DNA from: UBA4085 sp964556755
Lineage (GTDB): Bacteria > Acidobacteriota > Aminicenantia > Aminicenantales > UBA4085
Length of the DNA stretch: 64,000 nucleotides
Reading direction: 5' to 3'
Assembly: GCA_964556755.1 (NCBI GenBank)
Contig: CAZKXI010000009.1
Span: 53,738 to 117,737, forward strand
Of this stretch, positions 33,310 through 41,648 are shown piece by piece. Each line of letters starts with the position of its first letter. Position 1 is the first letter of the stretch. The notes beneath the pieces were generated by a model that was given only the letters and a program-made list of their open reading frames with translations, was not told the origin of the DNA and made no database searches. The position numbers and the translations under genes are program-made.

Positions 33310-35301
33310 CTACTCCGGCATCACCGGGATGATGCGGGCCGCCCAGCCGCCGCCGGGCGCCATCCGGATGGTCAGTGATCGGCCGTCCAGCAGCCCCTTG
33401 ACGACCTGGCGGTAGTCGTTCCCGTCCCGGTCGGCGTTGACGCCGTCCTGGAAGATCGTGGCGGAGTAGCTTCCCTCCCCCAGGAACGAGAGGTCCAGCG
33501 TCAGGGTCCTCTCCGTCCCGTCGGTCATGGCCCCGATGTACCAGACCCGGCCGCTTCGGCGGGCCACCACGACGTAGTCGGCCACCTTGGCGTCCAGGAC
33601 GCGCGTCTCGTCCCAGACCGTCGGCACCTTGGCCAGGAAAGACAGACACTCGGGCTCGCGCCGGTAGCTCGTGGGCGAATCGGCCAGCATCTGGAGCGGG
33701 CTCTCGTAGACGACGTACATGGCCAGCTGGTGGCAACGGGTGCCCTGGCTCATCGGCTTGCTGTAGTGAATCTGGAAGTTCCTCATCCCGCCGTTGATCA
33801 TGGCCCCCGGGGTGAAGTCCATCGGCCCGGCCAGCATTCGGGTGAAGGGCAGGGTCACGTCGTGCTCGGGTGTGATGTCGCGGCTCCACTTGGAATGCTC
33901 CAAGCCCATGACGCCCTCGCTGGTCAGGACATTGGGGAAGGTCCGGTACAGGCCGGTGGGCTTGTAGGCCCCGTGGAAGTCGACCAGCATCCGCCGCTTG
34001 GCCGCCTCGGCCGCGACCTTGTAATAGAAGTCGACCGTCGGCTGGTCGTCTCTCTGCATGAAGTCGACCTTGAGGCCCTGGATGCCCCAGCGGCTGAACT
34101 GCCCCATGGCCGCCTCTAGCTGCGTGTCGAGCGTCTTCCAGACGACCCACAGGATGATCCCGACGTTGCGCTCCTTGCCGTAGGCCACGATGGCCGGTAT
34201 GTCGATGGCCGGCTTGACCGAGAGCAGGTCGCCGAGCATGTACCAGCCCTCGTCCAGGATGACGTACTCCAGGCCGTTCTCGGCCGCGAAGTCGATGTAG
34301 TGCTTGTAGGTCTCGGTGTTGACGCCGGCCCGGAAGTCGACGCCGGAGATGTTCCAGTCGTTCCACCAGTCCCAGGCCACCTTGCCCGGCTTGACCCAGG
34401 CGTAGTCGCTGCCGGCCGACTTGGCCAGGCGATAGACGAGGGTGCTCTCGATGAGGTCGCCGTCGCGGCCGGCGATCATCAGGACCCGCCAGGGGAAATT
34501 TCTCGTCCCGGCCGTCTTGGCCAGGAAGGGCTCCCGGGCCGTGACCACGATGTTGCGGTCGTTGCGGGCCTCCTCCTTGGCCGGGTAGGCCGGGAAGACG
34601 CCGACGATCTTCATCGGGAACTCCGGCGAGCGGGCCAGATAGAGGCCGGCGTAGCTCTCCAGATCGGCCTCGGTGATCGCCACCTTGGGTCCCCCCTCCA
34701 CGGCCACCAGGGCCGGGCAGGAGGCGAACTTCTTGGCGTCGATGGCGCTCAGGGCGGTCGGCTTGAAGATCCGCTCCTGGTGGGTCTGGAAGGAGTCCTC
34801 CTCCGGCCAGTAGACCGTGTGGTCGCCGGTGAAGGTGAACTCGGCCAGCTCCGAAGCCACGGTGATCGGCTTGGCCATGGCCGTGGCGAATCGGTAAGCC
34901 ACCCCATCCTCATAGGCCCGGACGATGAAGGCGTAGCCGCCCGCAAAGTCCAGCCGCAGCTCGTTGTAGCGGTCGCGGATCTCGGCCGCCTTCTGCCGGA
35001 CGAAGGGCTTGATGAGGTTGTCGACCGAGCGGATCTTGTCCGACTTGACCGTCCCCGCCCGCCCCAGCACGGTCCCCCCGGCCAGGGTCATGGACGCGGC
35101 CGAGCGGGCCACCAGCGGCTTGCCCTTGTAGAGGACCTCGTAGGTCAGGGTGTTCCCGGTCGTTACCTTGACCTGAATAGTCTTGTCGGGCGAGAAGAGC
35201 GGATAGACCTTGGCCTTGACGGCCGGCGCGGAAGCGGCGTGCGCGGCGGACCCCAGGGCGACGGCCAGGAGAGCGAGCGTCAGGACGGCGGATTTCTTCA
35301 T
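33310..35301 (-). CDS. Glycoside hydrolase family 97 (retaining, alpha-galactosidase-like subgroup)
   Basis: 663 residues from ATG 35301 (GGGAGG upstream). Signal peptide SAVLTLALLAVALGSAAHAA. N-terminal beta-supersandwich, then a TIM barrel: WDWWNDWNISGVDFRAG, YVILDEGWYML, GLKVDFMQRDDQ, DFHGAYKPTGLYRTFPN, EHSKWSRDITPEHD, YESPLQMLADSP, and a C-terminal sheet domain. In inverting members such as SusB a Glu follows the His of the HxA(V/Y)(R/K)PTG motif; here it is Gly, while Asp of KVDFM is kept. That pattern marks the retaining subgroup, where known members act on alpha-galactosides. Substrate is inferred. Periplasmic or secreted. Confidence 0.85.
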   Translation of the reverse strand: MKKSAVLTLALLAVALGSAAHAASAPAVKAKVYPLFSPDKTIQVKVTTGNTLTYEVLYKGKPLVARSAASMTLAGGTVLGRAGTVKSDKIRSVDNLIKPFVRQKAAEIRDRYNELRLDFAGGYAFIVRAYEDGVAYRFATAMAKPITVASELAEFTFTGDHTVYWPEEDSFQTHQERIFKPTALSAIDAKKFASCPALVAVEGGPKVAITEADLESYAGLYLARSPEFPMKIVGVFPAYPAKEEARNDRNIVVTAREPFLAKTAGTRNFPWRVLMIAGRDGDLIESTLVYRLAKSAGSDYAWVKPGKVAWDWWNDWNISGVDFRAGVNTETYKHYIDFAAENGLEYVILDEGWYMLGDLLSVKPAIDIPAIVAYGKERNVGIILWVVWKTLDTQLEAAMGQFSRWGIQGLKVDFMQRDDQPTVDFYYKVAAEAAKRRMLVDFHGAYKPTGLYRTFPNVLTSEGVMGLEHSKWSRDITPEHDVTLPFTRMLAGPMDFTPGAMINGGMRNFQIHYSKPMSQGTRCHQLAMYVVYESPLQMLADSPTSYRREPECLSFLAKVPTVWDETRVLDAKVADYVVVARRSGRVWYIGAMTDGTERTLTLDLSFLGEGSYSATIFQDGVNADRDGNDYRQVVKGLLDGRSLTIRMAPGGGWAARIIPVMPE

Positions 35302-35397
35302 GGGCGACCTCCCGAATCGATCGCCCCGATTCTGCCCGAAAGAGGCCCCGGTTGCAATCCCTGCGGCCCGGCTTCGATCGGGTTCGCCCGGGCTCGA

Positions 35398-35427
35398 TTG
35401 CCATGCGCCGGCCTCCCGTGTTATAAG
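35398..35427 (+). promoter_or_regulatory. Promoter of the lipid kinase operon
   Basis: TTGCCA (35398-35403), 18-base spacer, TATAAG (35422-35427); the ATG follows after exactly six bases, without a Shine-Dalgarno sequence, predicting a leaderless transcript. Confidence 0.5.
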
Positions 35428-35433
35428 CGGACG

Positions 35434-36348
35434 ATGTTTGAGTCCACCCGAACGCTGCTCGTCATCAATCCCGAGGCCGCGCACGGCAAGGCCTTCCGGC
35501 GATTCGAAGACCTCGAGCCCCGCCTGCGGCAGACCTTCCCCAACCTGGCGATCCGCCTCTCGGAGCACGCCGGGCACGCCGTCGAGCTGGGCCGCTGGGC
35601 CGCCGGCCAGGACTTCGACCTGATCCTCTGCCTGGGCGGCGACGGCACGCCCTATGAAGTGGTCAACGGCCTCTACGCCGACGGCCGGCCGGCCCGCCGC
35701 CCGGACCTGGCCGTCATCCCCGCCGGCACCGGCAACTCCTTCCTCCGCGACTTCGGCGTCGACTCTCCCGAGACCGCCTTGGCCCGCATGCTGGAAGGCC
35801 GCCGACGCCCGGTCGACCTGGTCGAGTTCACCTGCCAGGAGGGCGGCCGGACCGTGCGCCGCTACAGCCTCAACATCATCGGGGCCGGATTGATCGCCGA
35901 CATCCTCAAGCTGACCAACGAGAAGCTCAAGGCCCTGGGCGCCCTGGGCTACAGCCTGGCCGTCCTCGTCCGCCTGCTCAAGGGCCTGGACAACTCGATC
36001 ACCCTGACGATCGACGGGCAGTCGCGGACGGTCCGCAACAGCGCTCTGGTCGTCTCCAACTCCAAGTACACCGGGGGCAAGATGATGATCGCCCCCCACG
36101 CCGACACGGCCGACGGCAAGGCCGACCTGGTCCTCTTCCGGGAGGTCAACCGCCGCCAGATGCTGGCCATCTTCAAGGGCGTCTTCGCCGGGGCCCACGC
36201 GAGCCACCCCCGCGTCGAGATGATCCAGGCGGCCGAGATCGTCGTCGAGAGCGATCCGCCGCTGCGGCTGATGGCCGACGGCGAGCTGCTCGGCCTGACC
36301 CCGCTGCGGCTCAGGGTCCTGCCCGGGGAGCTGACCCTGCTGGCATGA
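35434..36348 (+). CDS. Diacylglycerol/lipid kinase family protein
   Basis: 304 residues from ATG 35434. LLVINPEAAHGKA, the ATP-binding LCLGGDGTPYEVVNGL and IPAGTGNSFLRDFG are the defining motifs of the DAGK catalytic domain; YTGGKMMIAPHADTADGKADLVL and MADGELLG close the second beta domain. It phosphorylates a lipid (diacylglycerol, sphingoid base or similar). The next gene, a PlsC-like acyltransferase, overlaps its stop by four bases, so together they probably make or recycle phosphatidic acid. Cytoplasmic face of the membrane. Confidence 0.92.
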   Translation: MFESTRTLLVINPEAAHGKAFRRFEDLEPRLRQTFPNLAIRLSEHAGHAVELGRWAAGQDFDLILCLGGDGTPYEVVNGLYADGRPARRPDLAVIPAGTGNSFLRDFGVDSPETALARMLEGRRRPVDLVEFTCQEGGRTVRRYSLNIIGAGLIADILKLTNEKLKALGALGYSLAVLVRLLKGLDNSITLTIDGQSRTVRNSALVVSNSKYTGGKMMIAPHADTADGKADLVLFREVNRRQMLAIFKGVFAGAHASHPRVEMIQAAEIVVESDPPLRLMADGELLGLTPLRLRVLPGELTLLA

Positions 36349-37064
36349 GCGCGGCGCTGGTCCGCCTCCGCTCGCTTCTCATCTGGATCACCGTCTTTCC
36401 GATCTTCATCGCCGGCATCTCGGCCATCTTCCTGACCGCCCTCGTCTACCGCGGTCCGCGCCTCGAGCCGCTGATCAAGGCCGTCAGCCGGCTGATCCTC
36501 TTCGCCGCCAACGTCCAGCTGGTGGTGCGGGGACGGGAGAACTTCGACCCGGCCCGCCGCTACATCGTGGTCATGAACCACGTCAACTTCCTGGACCCCT
36601 TCGTCTTCTACGCCGCCTTCCCCGGCCCGGCCCGGGGCATGGAGGAGGAGAAGCACTTCCGCTGGCCGCTCTACGGGGCCATGCTGCGGCGGATCGGGAT
36701 GATCCCGGTCGACCGCGGCCACAGCCTCAAGGCCCGCGAAAGCCTCCGGCGGGCGGCCGGACTGATCAAGGCCCGGCCCGGCTTCTCCTTCATCGTCATG
36801 GCCGAGGGGACGCGGACGCGGGACGGCCGGCTGGGGCCCTTCAAGCGCGGCGCCTTCATTCTGGCCGCGGAAGCCGACCTGGACATCCTGCCGATGGTCC
36901 AGATCGGGGCGGGGTGGGTCAATCGCAAGGGCAGCCGGCTCATCCGGCCCGGCCGCATCGACGTCGTCATCGGCCCCCCGATCTCCCCGGCCGGGGCGAC
37001 CCGCGAAAGCCATGACGTTTTTCTGGAGCGGACCCGGTCCTGGTTCCTGCGCTACGTCGACTGA
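36345..37064 (+). CDS. plsC: 1-acyl-glycerol-3-phosphate acyltransferase-like (PlsC)
   Basis: 239 residues. N-terminal membrane helix (LLIWITVFPIFIAGISAIFL). NHVNFLDPFVF is the HX4D catalytic motif; GMIPVDRG, EGTRTRDGRLGPFKRGAF and LPMVQIGAG are the remaining blocks of the LPLAT family. It should acylate lysophosphatidic acid or a related lysolipid at the inner membrane. Start overlaps the lipid kinase stop (ATGA). It ends seven bases from the convergent Asp-box lipoprotein gene. Confidence 0.9.
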   Translation: MSAALVRLRSLLIWITVFPIFIAGISAIFLTALVYRGPRLEPLIKAVSRLILFAANVQLVVRGRENFDPARRYIVVMNHVNFLDPFVFYAAFPGPARGMEEEKHFRWPLYGAMLRRIGMIPVDRGHSLKARESLRRAAGLIKARPGFSFIVMAEGTRTRDGRLGPFKRGAFILAAEADLDILPMVQIGAGWVNRKGSRLIRPGRIDVVIGPPISPAGATRESHDVFLERTRSWFLRYVD

Positions 37065-37071
37065 GCGGACC

Positions 37072-38337
37072 TCAGCGCTTCGGCCCCAGCAGCTTCACTT
37101 CCTGCAGGCACATAGCGTAGCGGCTGCCGGTTGGCTGGGCCTCGAACTTGGTCCCGATCCAGCCGTTGGTGAAGTTGGCCGAGTAGCACAGCCACAGCGT
37201 CCGGCCGTCGGCCGAGATGAACTTGGACGGGACGTTGACGAAGTAGGCCTGCTCGCCGAAGTCCTTCATGTAGGTCACCAGCCGCCAGGGCCCGGTGACC
37301 GCGTCGGCTTCCAGAATGTAGGTCGAGAACTTCCAGACCGTCAGGCCGCCGTCCGTGACGCACATCAGGTATTTCTTGAGCGGCGCATTATAGGTGATCG
37401 TGACACAGCCCATGGCGTTGGCCCACTCGGCCAGCGGCCGGATGCGCTCGAAATTCTTCGTCCAGACCGGGCGCCCGGCCTCGTCGTGGCCGCCGAAGTA
37501 CTCGTAGCGGCCGGCGTCATTGATCGCCGCCGGGGTGGGGATGACCCGGGCCAGGTAGACCTGGTCCCCGGTGATCCAGCTGAGGTTGGCGACGCGGTCC
37601 TCCAGGTCGGCCTGGACGGCGCCGTGGCCGACCAGATAGGCCTTGGCGTCGGGCGAATGCTCCATGTTGCGGCCGAAGTCCACGAAGTGGGGGGCGCCCA
37701 TCTTGACCGGGCCGCCCTTTCGCTCCGGCTCGGGGAAGAGCGCCCGGCCGGGCTCGCAAGTGTGAGGCGGATCGAGCCAGGTCATGCCGCCGTCCTCGGA
37801 GACATAGAAGCCGGGCGTGGGACCGAGAATCGGCCAGTTCAGGCCGTAGCCGGCGTTGAGCAGCCCGTAGGTCCCGTAGTACCAGATGCCGTCGTGGACC
37901 AGGCTGCCGCAGGGGTAGCGCCCCTCATAGGGCGCGGGCGAGCCGGGCCGGATGCCGAGCGGCCGGATTTTGAGCTTGAGCGGATCGTCGCCCTCGATGA
38001 CGGCCTGGCCGGTCGCGGCGTCCTTGCCGGCCGATGAGACCCGGACTTCGTCGACCCGGCCGTCCGTGAAGGGCGAGTACATCTTCCCGTCGGTCGCCCA
38101 GGACGGGTACCATGTGTCGGCGTCGGTATACTCGGCGTGGCGTCCCGTAAACTCCACTCCGGTTATGTCCGTGGACGGCGGGAAGGGGCAGTCGGCCGGC
38201 GGCGTCGAGGCCCAGACGAAGCCCTTGCCCGGCTTGGGACGGCGGCAGGCGGCGGGAGCCAGGATGGCGGCCGCGATGGTCAAGACGGCCAGGGCCGCCG
38301 CGGCCTTCGCCTTCATCGATCGGGTGTCTGCGCTCAT
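37072..38337 (-). CDS. Asp-box lipoprotein, sialidase/propeller-like
   Basis: 421 residues from ATG 38337 (GGGGGAGG upstream; other ATGs lie on either side). AVLTIAAAILAPAACRRPK is a lipoprotein signal. An Asp-box VSEDGGMTW is visible, plus aromatic-rich strands (GIWYYGTYGLLNAGYGLNWP, PSKFISADGRTLWLCYSANF) typical of five-bladed glycosidase-like propellers or DUF4185-like proteins. I cannot assign catalytic residues, so enzyme activity is open. Surface or periplasmic, possibly carbohydrate-binding, in line with the neighbouring GH97. Confidence 0.6.
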   Translation of the reverse strand: MSADTRSMKAKAAAALAVLTIAAAILAPAACRRPKPGKGFVWASTPPADCPFPPSTDITGVEFTGRHAEYTDADTWYPSWATDGKMYSPFTDGRVDEVRVSSAGKDAATGQAVIEGDDPLKLKIRPLGIRPGSPAPYEGRYPCGSLVHDGIWYYGTYGLLNAGYGLNWPILGPTPGFYVSEDGGMTWLDPPHTCEPGRALFPEPERKGGPVKMGAPHFVDFGRNMEHSPDAKAYLVGHGAVQADLEDRVANLSWITGDQVYLARVIPTPAAINDAGRYEYFGGHDEAGRPVWTKNFERIRPLAEWANAMGCVTITYNAPLKKYLMCVTDGGLTVWKFSTYILEADAVTGPWRLVTYMKDFGEQAYFVNVPSKFISADGRTLWLCYSANFTNGWIGTKFEAQPTGSRYAMCLQEVKLLGPKR

Positions 38338-38541
38338 GGCCTCCCCCGCCGCGGATTCCATTCCTCTTATTTTTGTATCACAGGGGTCCGGAACCGGTCA
38401 AACGCCCGCTCATCCGTCCCAGCCTCGGAGATCACCCCCCAAGATCGCCCCGGGGGGGGATGGACGTCCGGGGCCGGCGGGGGCTAGACTGTCCGCGACG
38501 GGCGAGGAGCCACCCGAATTCCGCCTCGAGGAGAGAGTCTC

Positions 38542-39579
38542 ATGCCGAAAGCCATCGCCAAGGCCGCGGTCCCCGACAGGGACATCCAGATCGTCATCGC
38601 CGGCGCCGGCGGATTCATCGGCGGCAACCTGGCCGCCTATTTCAAGGCCAAGGGCTTCCGCCGCATCCGGGCGGTCGACAAGAAGCCGCTGCGCGACTGG
38701 TACCAGCGCACCCCCGGCGTCGAGTGCCTCTGCCTCGACCTGAGCCAAGAGGCCAACTGCCGGCGGGCCGTCGAGGGCGCCGACGAGATCTACCAGCTGG
38801 CCGCCGACATGGGCGGCATGGGCTTCATCGAGCGCTTCCGCATCGAGTGCCTCCGCTCCGTCCTGATCAACACCCACATGATCGAGGCGGCCTACCGGGC
38901 CGGCTGCGAGCGCTACTTCTATTCCTCCTCCGCCTGCGTCTACAACACCGACCTGCAGAAGGACCCCAACGTGCGGGCCCTCAAGGAGTCGGACGCCTAC
39001 CCGGCCCTGTCCGAGCGCGGCTACGGCTGGGAGAAGCTGATCTCGGAGATGTTCTGCCAGGAGTACTGGGCCGAGCGCGGAATGAAGACCTTCATCGCCC
39101 GCTTCCACAACGTCTACGGGCCCTGGGGCACCTGGACCGGCGGCCGGGAGAAGGCCCCGGCGGCCATCAGCCGCAAGGTCATCGAGGCGGTCGACAGCGG
39201 CTCGGGCCGCATCCGCATCTGGGGCGACGGCACCCAGACCCGCAGCTACATGTACATCGACGACTGCGTCAAGGGCATCGACCGCATCACCCACACCGAC
39301 GCCCTGATCGCCACCCCCATCAACCTCGGCACCAGCGAGCTGATCTCGGTCAACGACCTGGTGACGATGGTCGAGGGCATCGCCAAGGTCAAGCTGCGCC
39401 GGACCTACGAGCTGGACGCCCCGCGGGGCGTGGCCGGCCGCAACTCCGACAACACCTTCATCCTGAAGATGCTGGGCTGGGAGCCGTCCACCCCGCTCCG
39501 GGTCGGAATGGAGAAGACCTACCGCTGGATCAAGAGCCAGTACGAGATGAAGAAGGCCGGAAAGAAGACGGTCGACTGA
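38542..39579 (+). CDS. GDP-mannose 3,5-epimerase-like SDR enzyme
   Basis: 345 residues. Rossmann motif IVIAGAGGFIGGNLAAYF, then VYQ-type contact IYQLAADMGGMGF, SSSACVYN, and the catalytic YGWEKL. DMGGMGF and the SSACVY plus GWEK pattern are characteristic of GDP-mannose 3,5-epimerases and close extended SDRs (NAD-dependent sugar-nucleotide epimerases). GGAGAG precedes the ATG. It probably makes a modified GDP- or NDP-sugar for surface polysaccharide. The next gene, 80 bases on, is a cytidylyltransferase duplicate with its own promoter, suggesting a sugar-nucleotide module. Confidence 0.85.
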   Translation: MPKAIAKAAVPDRDIQIVIAGAGGFIGGNLAAYFKAKGFRRIRAVDKKPLRDWYQRTPGVECLCLDLSQEANCRRAVEGADEIYQLAADMGGMGFIERFRIECLRSVLINTHMIEAAYRAGCERYFYSSSACVYNTDLQKDPNVRALKESDAYPALSERGYGWEKLISEMFCQEYWAERGMKTFIARFHNVYGPWGTWTGGREKAPAAISRKVIEAVDSGSGRIRIWGDGTQTRSYMYIDDCVKGIDRITHTDALIATPINLGTSELISVNDLVTMVEGIAKVKLRRTYELDAPRGVAGRNSDNTFILKMLGWEPSTPLRVGMEKTYRWIKSQYEMKKAGKKTVD

Positions 39580-39605
39580 GCCTTCCGCTTGCCCCCGCGG
39601 CCGGT

Positions 39606-39634
39606 TTGTCAAGCCGCCGCCCGGGGCGTATAAT
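39606..39634 (+). promoter_or_regulatory. Promoter of the duplicated cytidylyltransferase gene
   Basis: TTGTCA (39606-39611), 17-base spacer, TATAAT (39629-39634). The -10 box ends 25 bases before ATG 39660. Confidence 0.65.
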
Positions 39635-39659
39635 CGCCGCCTGCGAGGCCTGCTGCGAG

Positions 39660-40478
39660 ATGAGAACCGTCGTCGTCGTCGGGAGCTTCGATGATCTCCG
39701 CTCCCGCCAAGTCCGCTTCCTCGAGGAAGCCGCCAAGATGGGCGAAGTCCAGGCCTGGGTCTGGCCCGACGCCGCCGTCCGCAGGATCACAGGCAAGGCG
39801 GCCAAGTTCCCGGCCGGCGAGCGGGTCTACATGGCCCAGTCGCTGCGCTTCGTCAAAGGCGCCCGGGTCGCCGCCGGCCAGCCGACGGCCCACACGGTGC
39901 CGGGATTGGACGTCCTCAAGCCCCAGGTCTGGGCGGTCCCGGAGGGCGAAGCGTCCGAGGAGAAGAAGGCCTTCTGCGCCGGGCTCGGCATCGAGCTGAG
40001 GGTCGTCCCGGACAAGGGATTGGCCGACCTCCCGCCGGCGCCTCCGCTCGAGCCGCGCCTGGCGCGGCGGCGCAAGATCATCGTCAGCGGCTGCTTCGAC
40101 TGGCTCCACTCCGGCCATATGCGGTTCTTCGAGGAGGCCTCCGGCTACGGCGACCTCTTCGTCGACGTCGGCAGCGACGCCAACATCCGCATGCTCAAGG
40201 GCAAAGGCCATCCCCTGCTCGGCCAGGACGCCCGCCTCTACATGGTCCTGGCCGTCAGGCACGTCAAGCAGGCCTTCATCGGCTCGGGCTTCGGCTGGCT
40301 CGACGCCGCGCCCGAGATCGCCCGCATCAAGCCCGACATCTACCTGGTCAACGAGGACGGGGACAGGCCCGAGAAGAAGGCCTTCTGCGAGGAGCGCGGG
40401 ATCCAGTACCTGGTCCTCAAGCGGACGCCCAAGAGCGGCCTGCCGCGCCGCGACAGCACCACCCTGCGCGGCTTTTGA
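39660..40478 (+). CDS. Tandem-duplicated cytidylyltransferase-like protein, first half degenerate
   Basis: 272 residues from ATG 39660. Two homologous halves. The second (residues ~134-272) is a nucleotidyltransferase with GCFDWLHSGHMRFFEEA, carrying the HxGH catalytic motif, and DARLYMVLAVRHVK. The first (1-~130) aligns along its length: GSFDDLRSRQVRFLEEA, where RSRQ replaces HSGH, and GERVYMAQSLRFVKGAR. Both halves contain EKKAFC near their ends. The family transfers CMP or AMP to phosphorylated alcohols or sugars. The first half has lost its catalytic histidines and could be regulatory. It lies between an epimerase-like SDR and rsgA. Confidence 0.8.
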   Translation: MRTVVVVGSFDDLRSRQVRFLEEAAKMGEVQAWVWPDAAVRRITGKAAKFPAGERVYMAQSLRFVKGARVAAGQPTAHTVPGLDVLKPQVWAVPEGEASEEKKAFCAGLGIELRVVPDKGLADLPPAPPLEPRLARRRKIIVSGCFDWLHSGHMRFFEEASGYGDLFVDVGSDANIRMLKGKGHPLLGQDARLYMVLAVRHVKQAFIGSGFGWLDAAPEIARIKPDIYLVNEDGDRPEKKAFCEERGIQYLVLKRTPKSGLPRRDSTTLRGF

Positions 40479-40485
40479 TCCCGCC

Positions 40486-41598
40486 ATGACCGCCCCTCCT
40501 TCCGCCGCCGAGATCGCCGCCCTGCGGGCCCTGGGCTGGGACGAGTCCCGGCGGGCCGAGTCGGCGGCGGTCGGGCCGGAGCTCGTCCCGGCCCGGGTGG
40601 CGGTCGAGCACCGCGAGATGTACCTCGTCCTGACCGCCGGAGGCGAGCGGACGGCCGAGGTGTCCGGCCGCTTCCTCTTCGAGGCCGCCTCCCCGGCCGC
40701 CTTCCCCAAGGTCGGGGACTGGGTGGCGGCGGCCGATTTCCCCGAGGAAGCCAAGGCCATCATCCACGCCGTCCTGCCCCGCCGGACCTGCCTCTCCCGC
40801 CACGCCGCCGGGCGCCGGACCGAGGAGCAGGTCCTGGCCGCCAACATCGACACGATATTTCTCGTCCAGGGCCTCGATCTGGACTTCAACGTCCGGCGCC
40901 TGGAGCGCCAGATGGTCACGGCCCGGACCAGCGGGGCCGAGCCCGTGGTCGTCCTCAACAAGGCCGACCTGGTCCCCGATCCCGAGGTCTTCCTGGAGCA
41001 GGTCCGTCAAGCCCTGCCGGGCGTGGAGGCCCTGGCCGCCTCGGCCCTGGCCGGGGACGGGCTCGAGGGCCTGCGCGATCGGCTCCGGCCGGGGCGCACC
41101 CACGTCCTGCTGGGCTCGTCCGGCGTCGGCAAGTCCACCCTCATCAACCGCCTTCTCGGCCGCGAAGCGCTGGCCACCGCGCCCGTGCGCGAGGACGACT
41201 CCCACGGCCGCCACACCACGACCCGCCGCGAGCTGATCGCCCTGGAAGGCGGAGCCCTGCTCATCGACACGCCCGGAGTGCGGGAGTTTCAGCTCTGGGA
41301 GTCGGACGAGGGCATGGACGAGGTCTTCGCCGACATCGCCGCCATGGCCGAAAGCTGCCGCTTCGGGGACTGCACCCACACCCGCGAGGCGGGCTGCGCG
41401 GTGCTGGCGGCTCTGGAGGCGGGGACGCTCTCGGTCGGGCGCTACCAGAGCTGGCTCAAGCTCCGCAAGGAGCTGGCTTACCTGGAGCGGAGGCAGCGGG
41501 AGAAGCCCGGCGACGACAAGAAAGCCTTCTTCAAGGAGATCAGGGGCGCCCTCAAGACCTACCGCAAGGTCGATCCCAAGGCCCGCTTCCGCGACTGA
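40486..41598 (+). CDS. rsgA: Ribosome small-subunit GTPase RsgA
   Basis: 370 residues. OB-fold first (KVGDWVAAADFP), then a circularly permuted GTPase: NKAD (G4) precedes the P-loop GSSGVGKSTLIN (G1) and DTPGVREF (G3). The C-terminal zinc motif CRFGDCTHTREAGCAV is complete. It binds the 30S subunit and releases RbfA late in ribosome assembly. The start is seven bases after the previous gene's stop, so read-through cotranscription is likely. A long N-terminus with LGWDE-type start matches the common family variant. Confidence 0.95.
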   Translation: MTAPPSAAEIAALRALGWDESRRAESAAVGPELVPARVAVEHREMYLVLTAGGERTAEVSGRFLFEAASPAAFPKVGDWVAAADFPEEAKAIIHAVLPRRTCLSRHAAGRRTEEQVLAANIDTIFLVQGLDLDFNVRRLERQMVTARTSGAEPVVVLNKADLVPDPEVFLEQVRQALPGVEALAASALAGDGLEGLRDRLRPGRTHVLLGSSGVGKSTLINRLLGREALATAPVREDDSHGRHTTTRRELIALEGGALLIDTPGVREFQLWESDEGMDEVFADIAAMAESCRFGDCTHTREAGCAVLAALEAGTLSVGRYQSWLKLRKELAYLERRQREKPGDDKKAFFKEIRGALKTYRKVDPKARFRD

Positions 41599-41648
41599 CG
41601 CCCGAGCGCCGCCAAGCTCCCCGCTCGACCCTTTTCTTCGTTTCTTCG

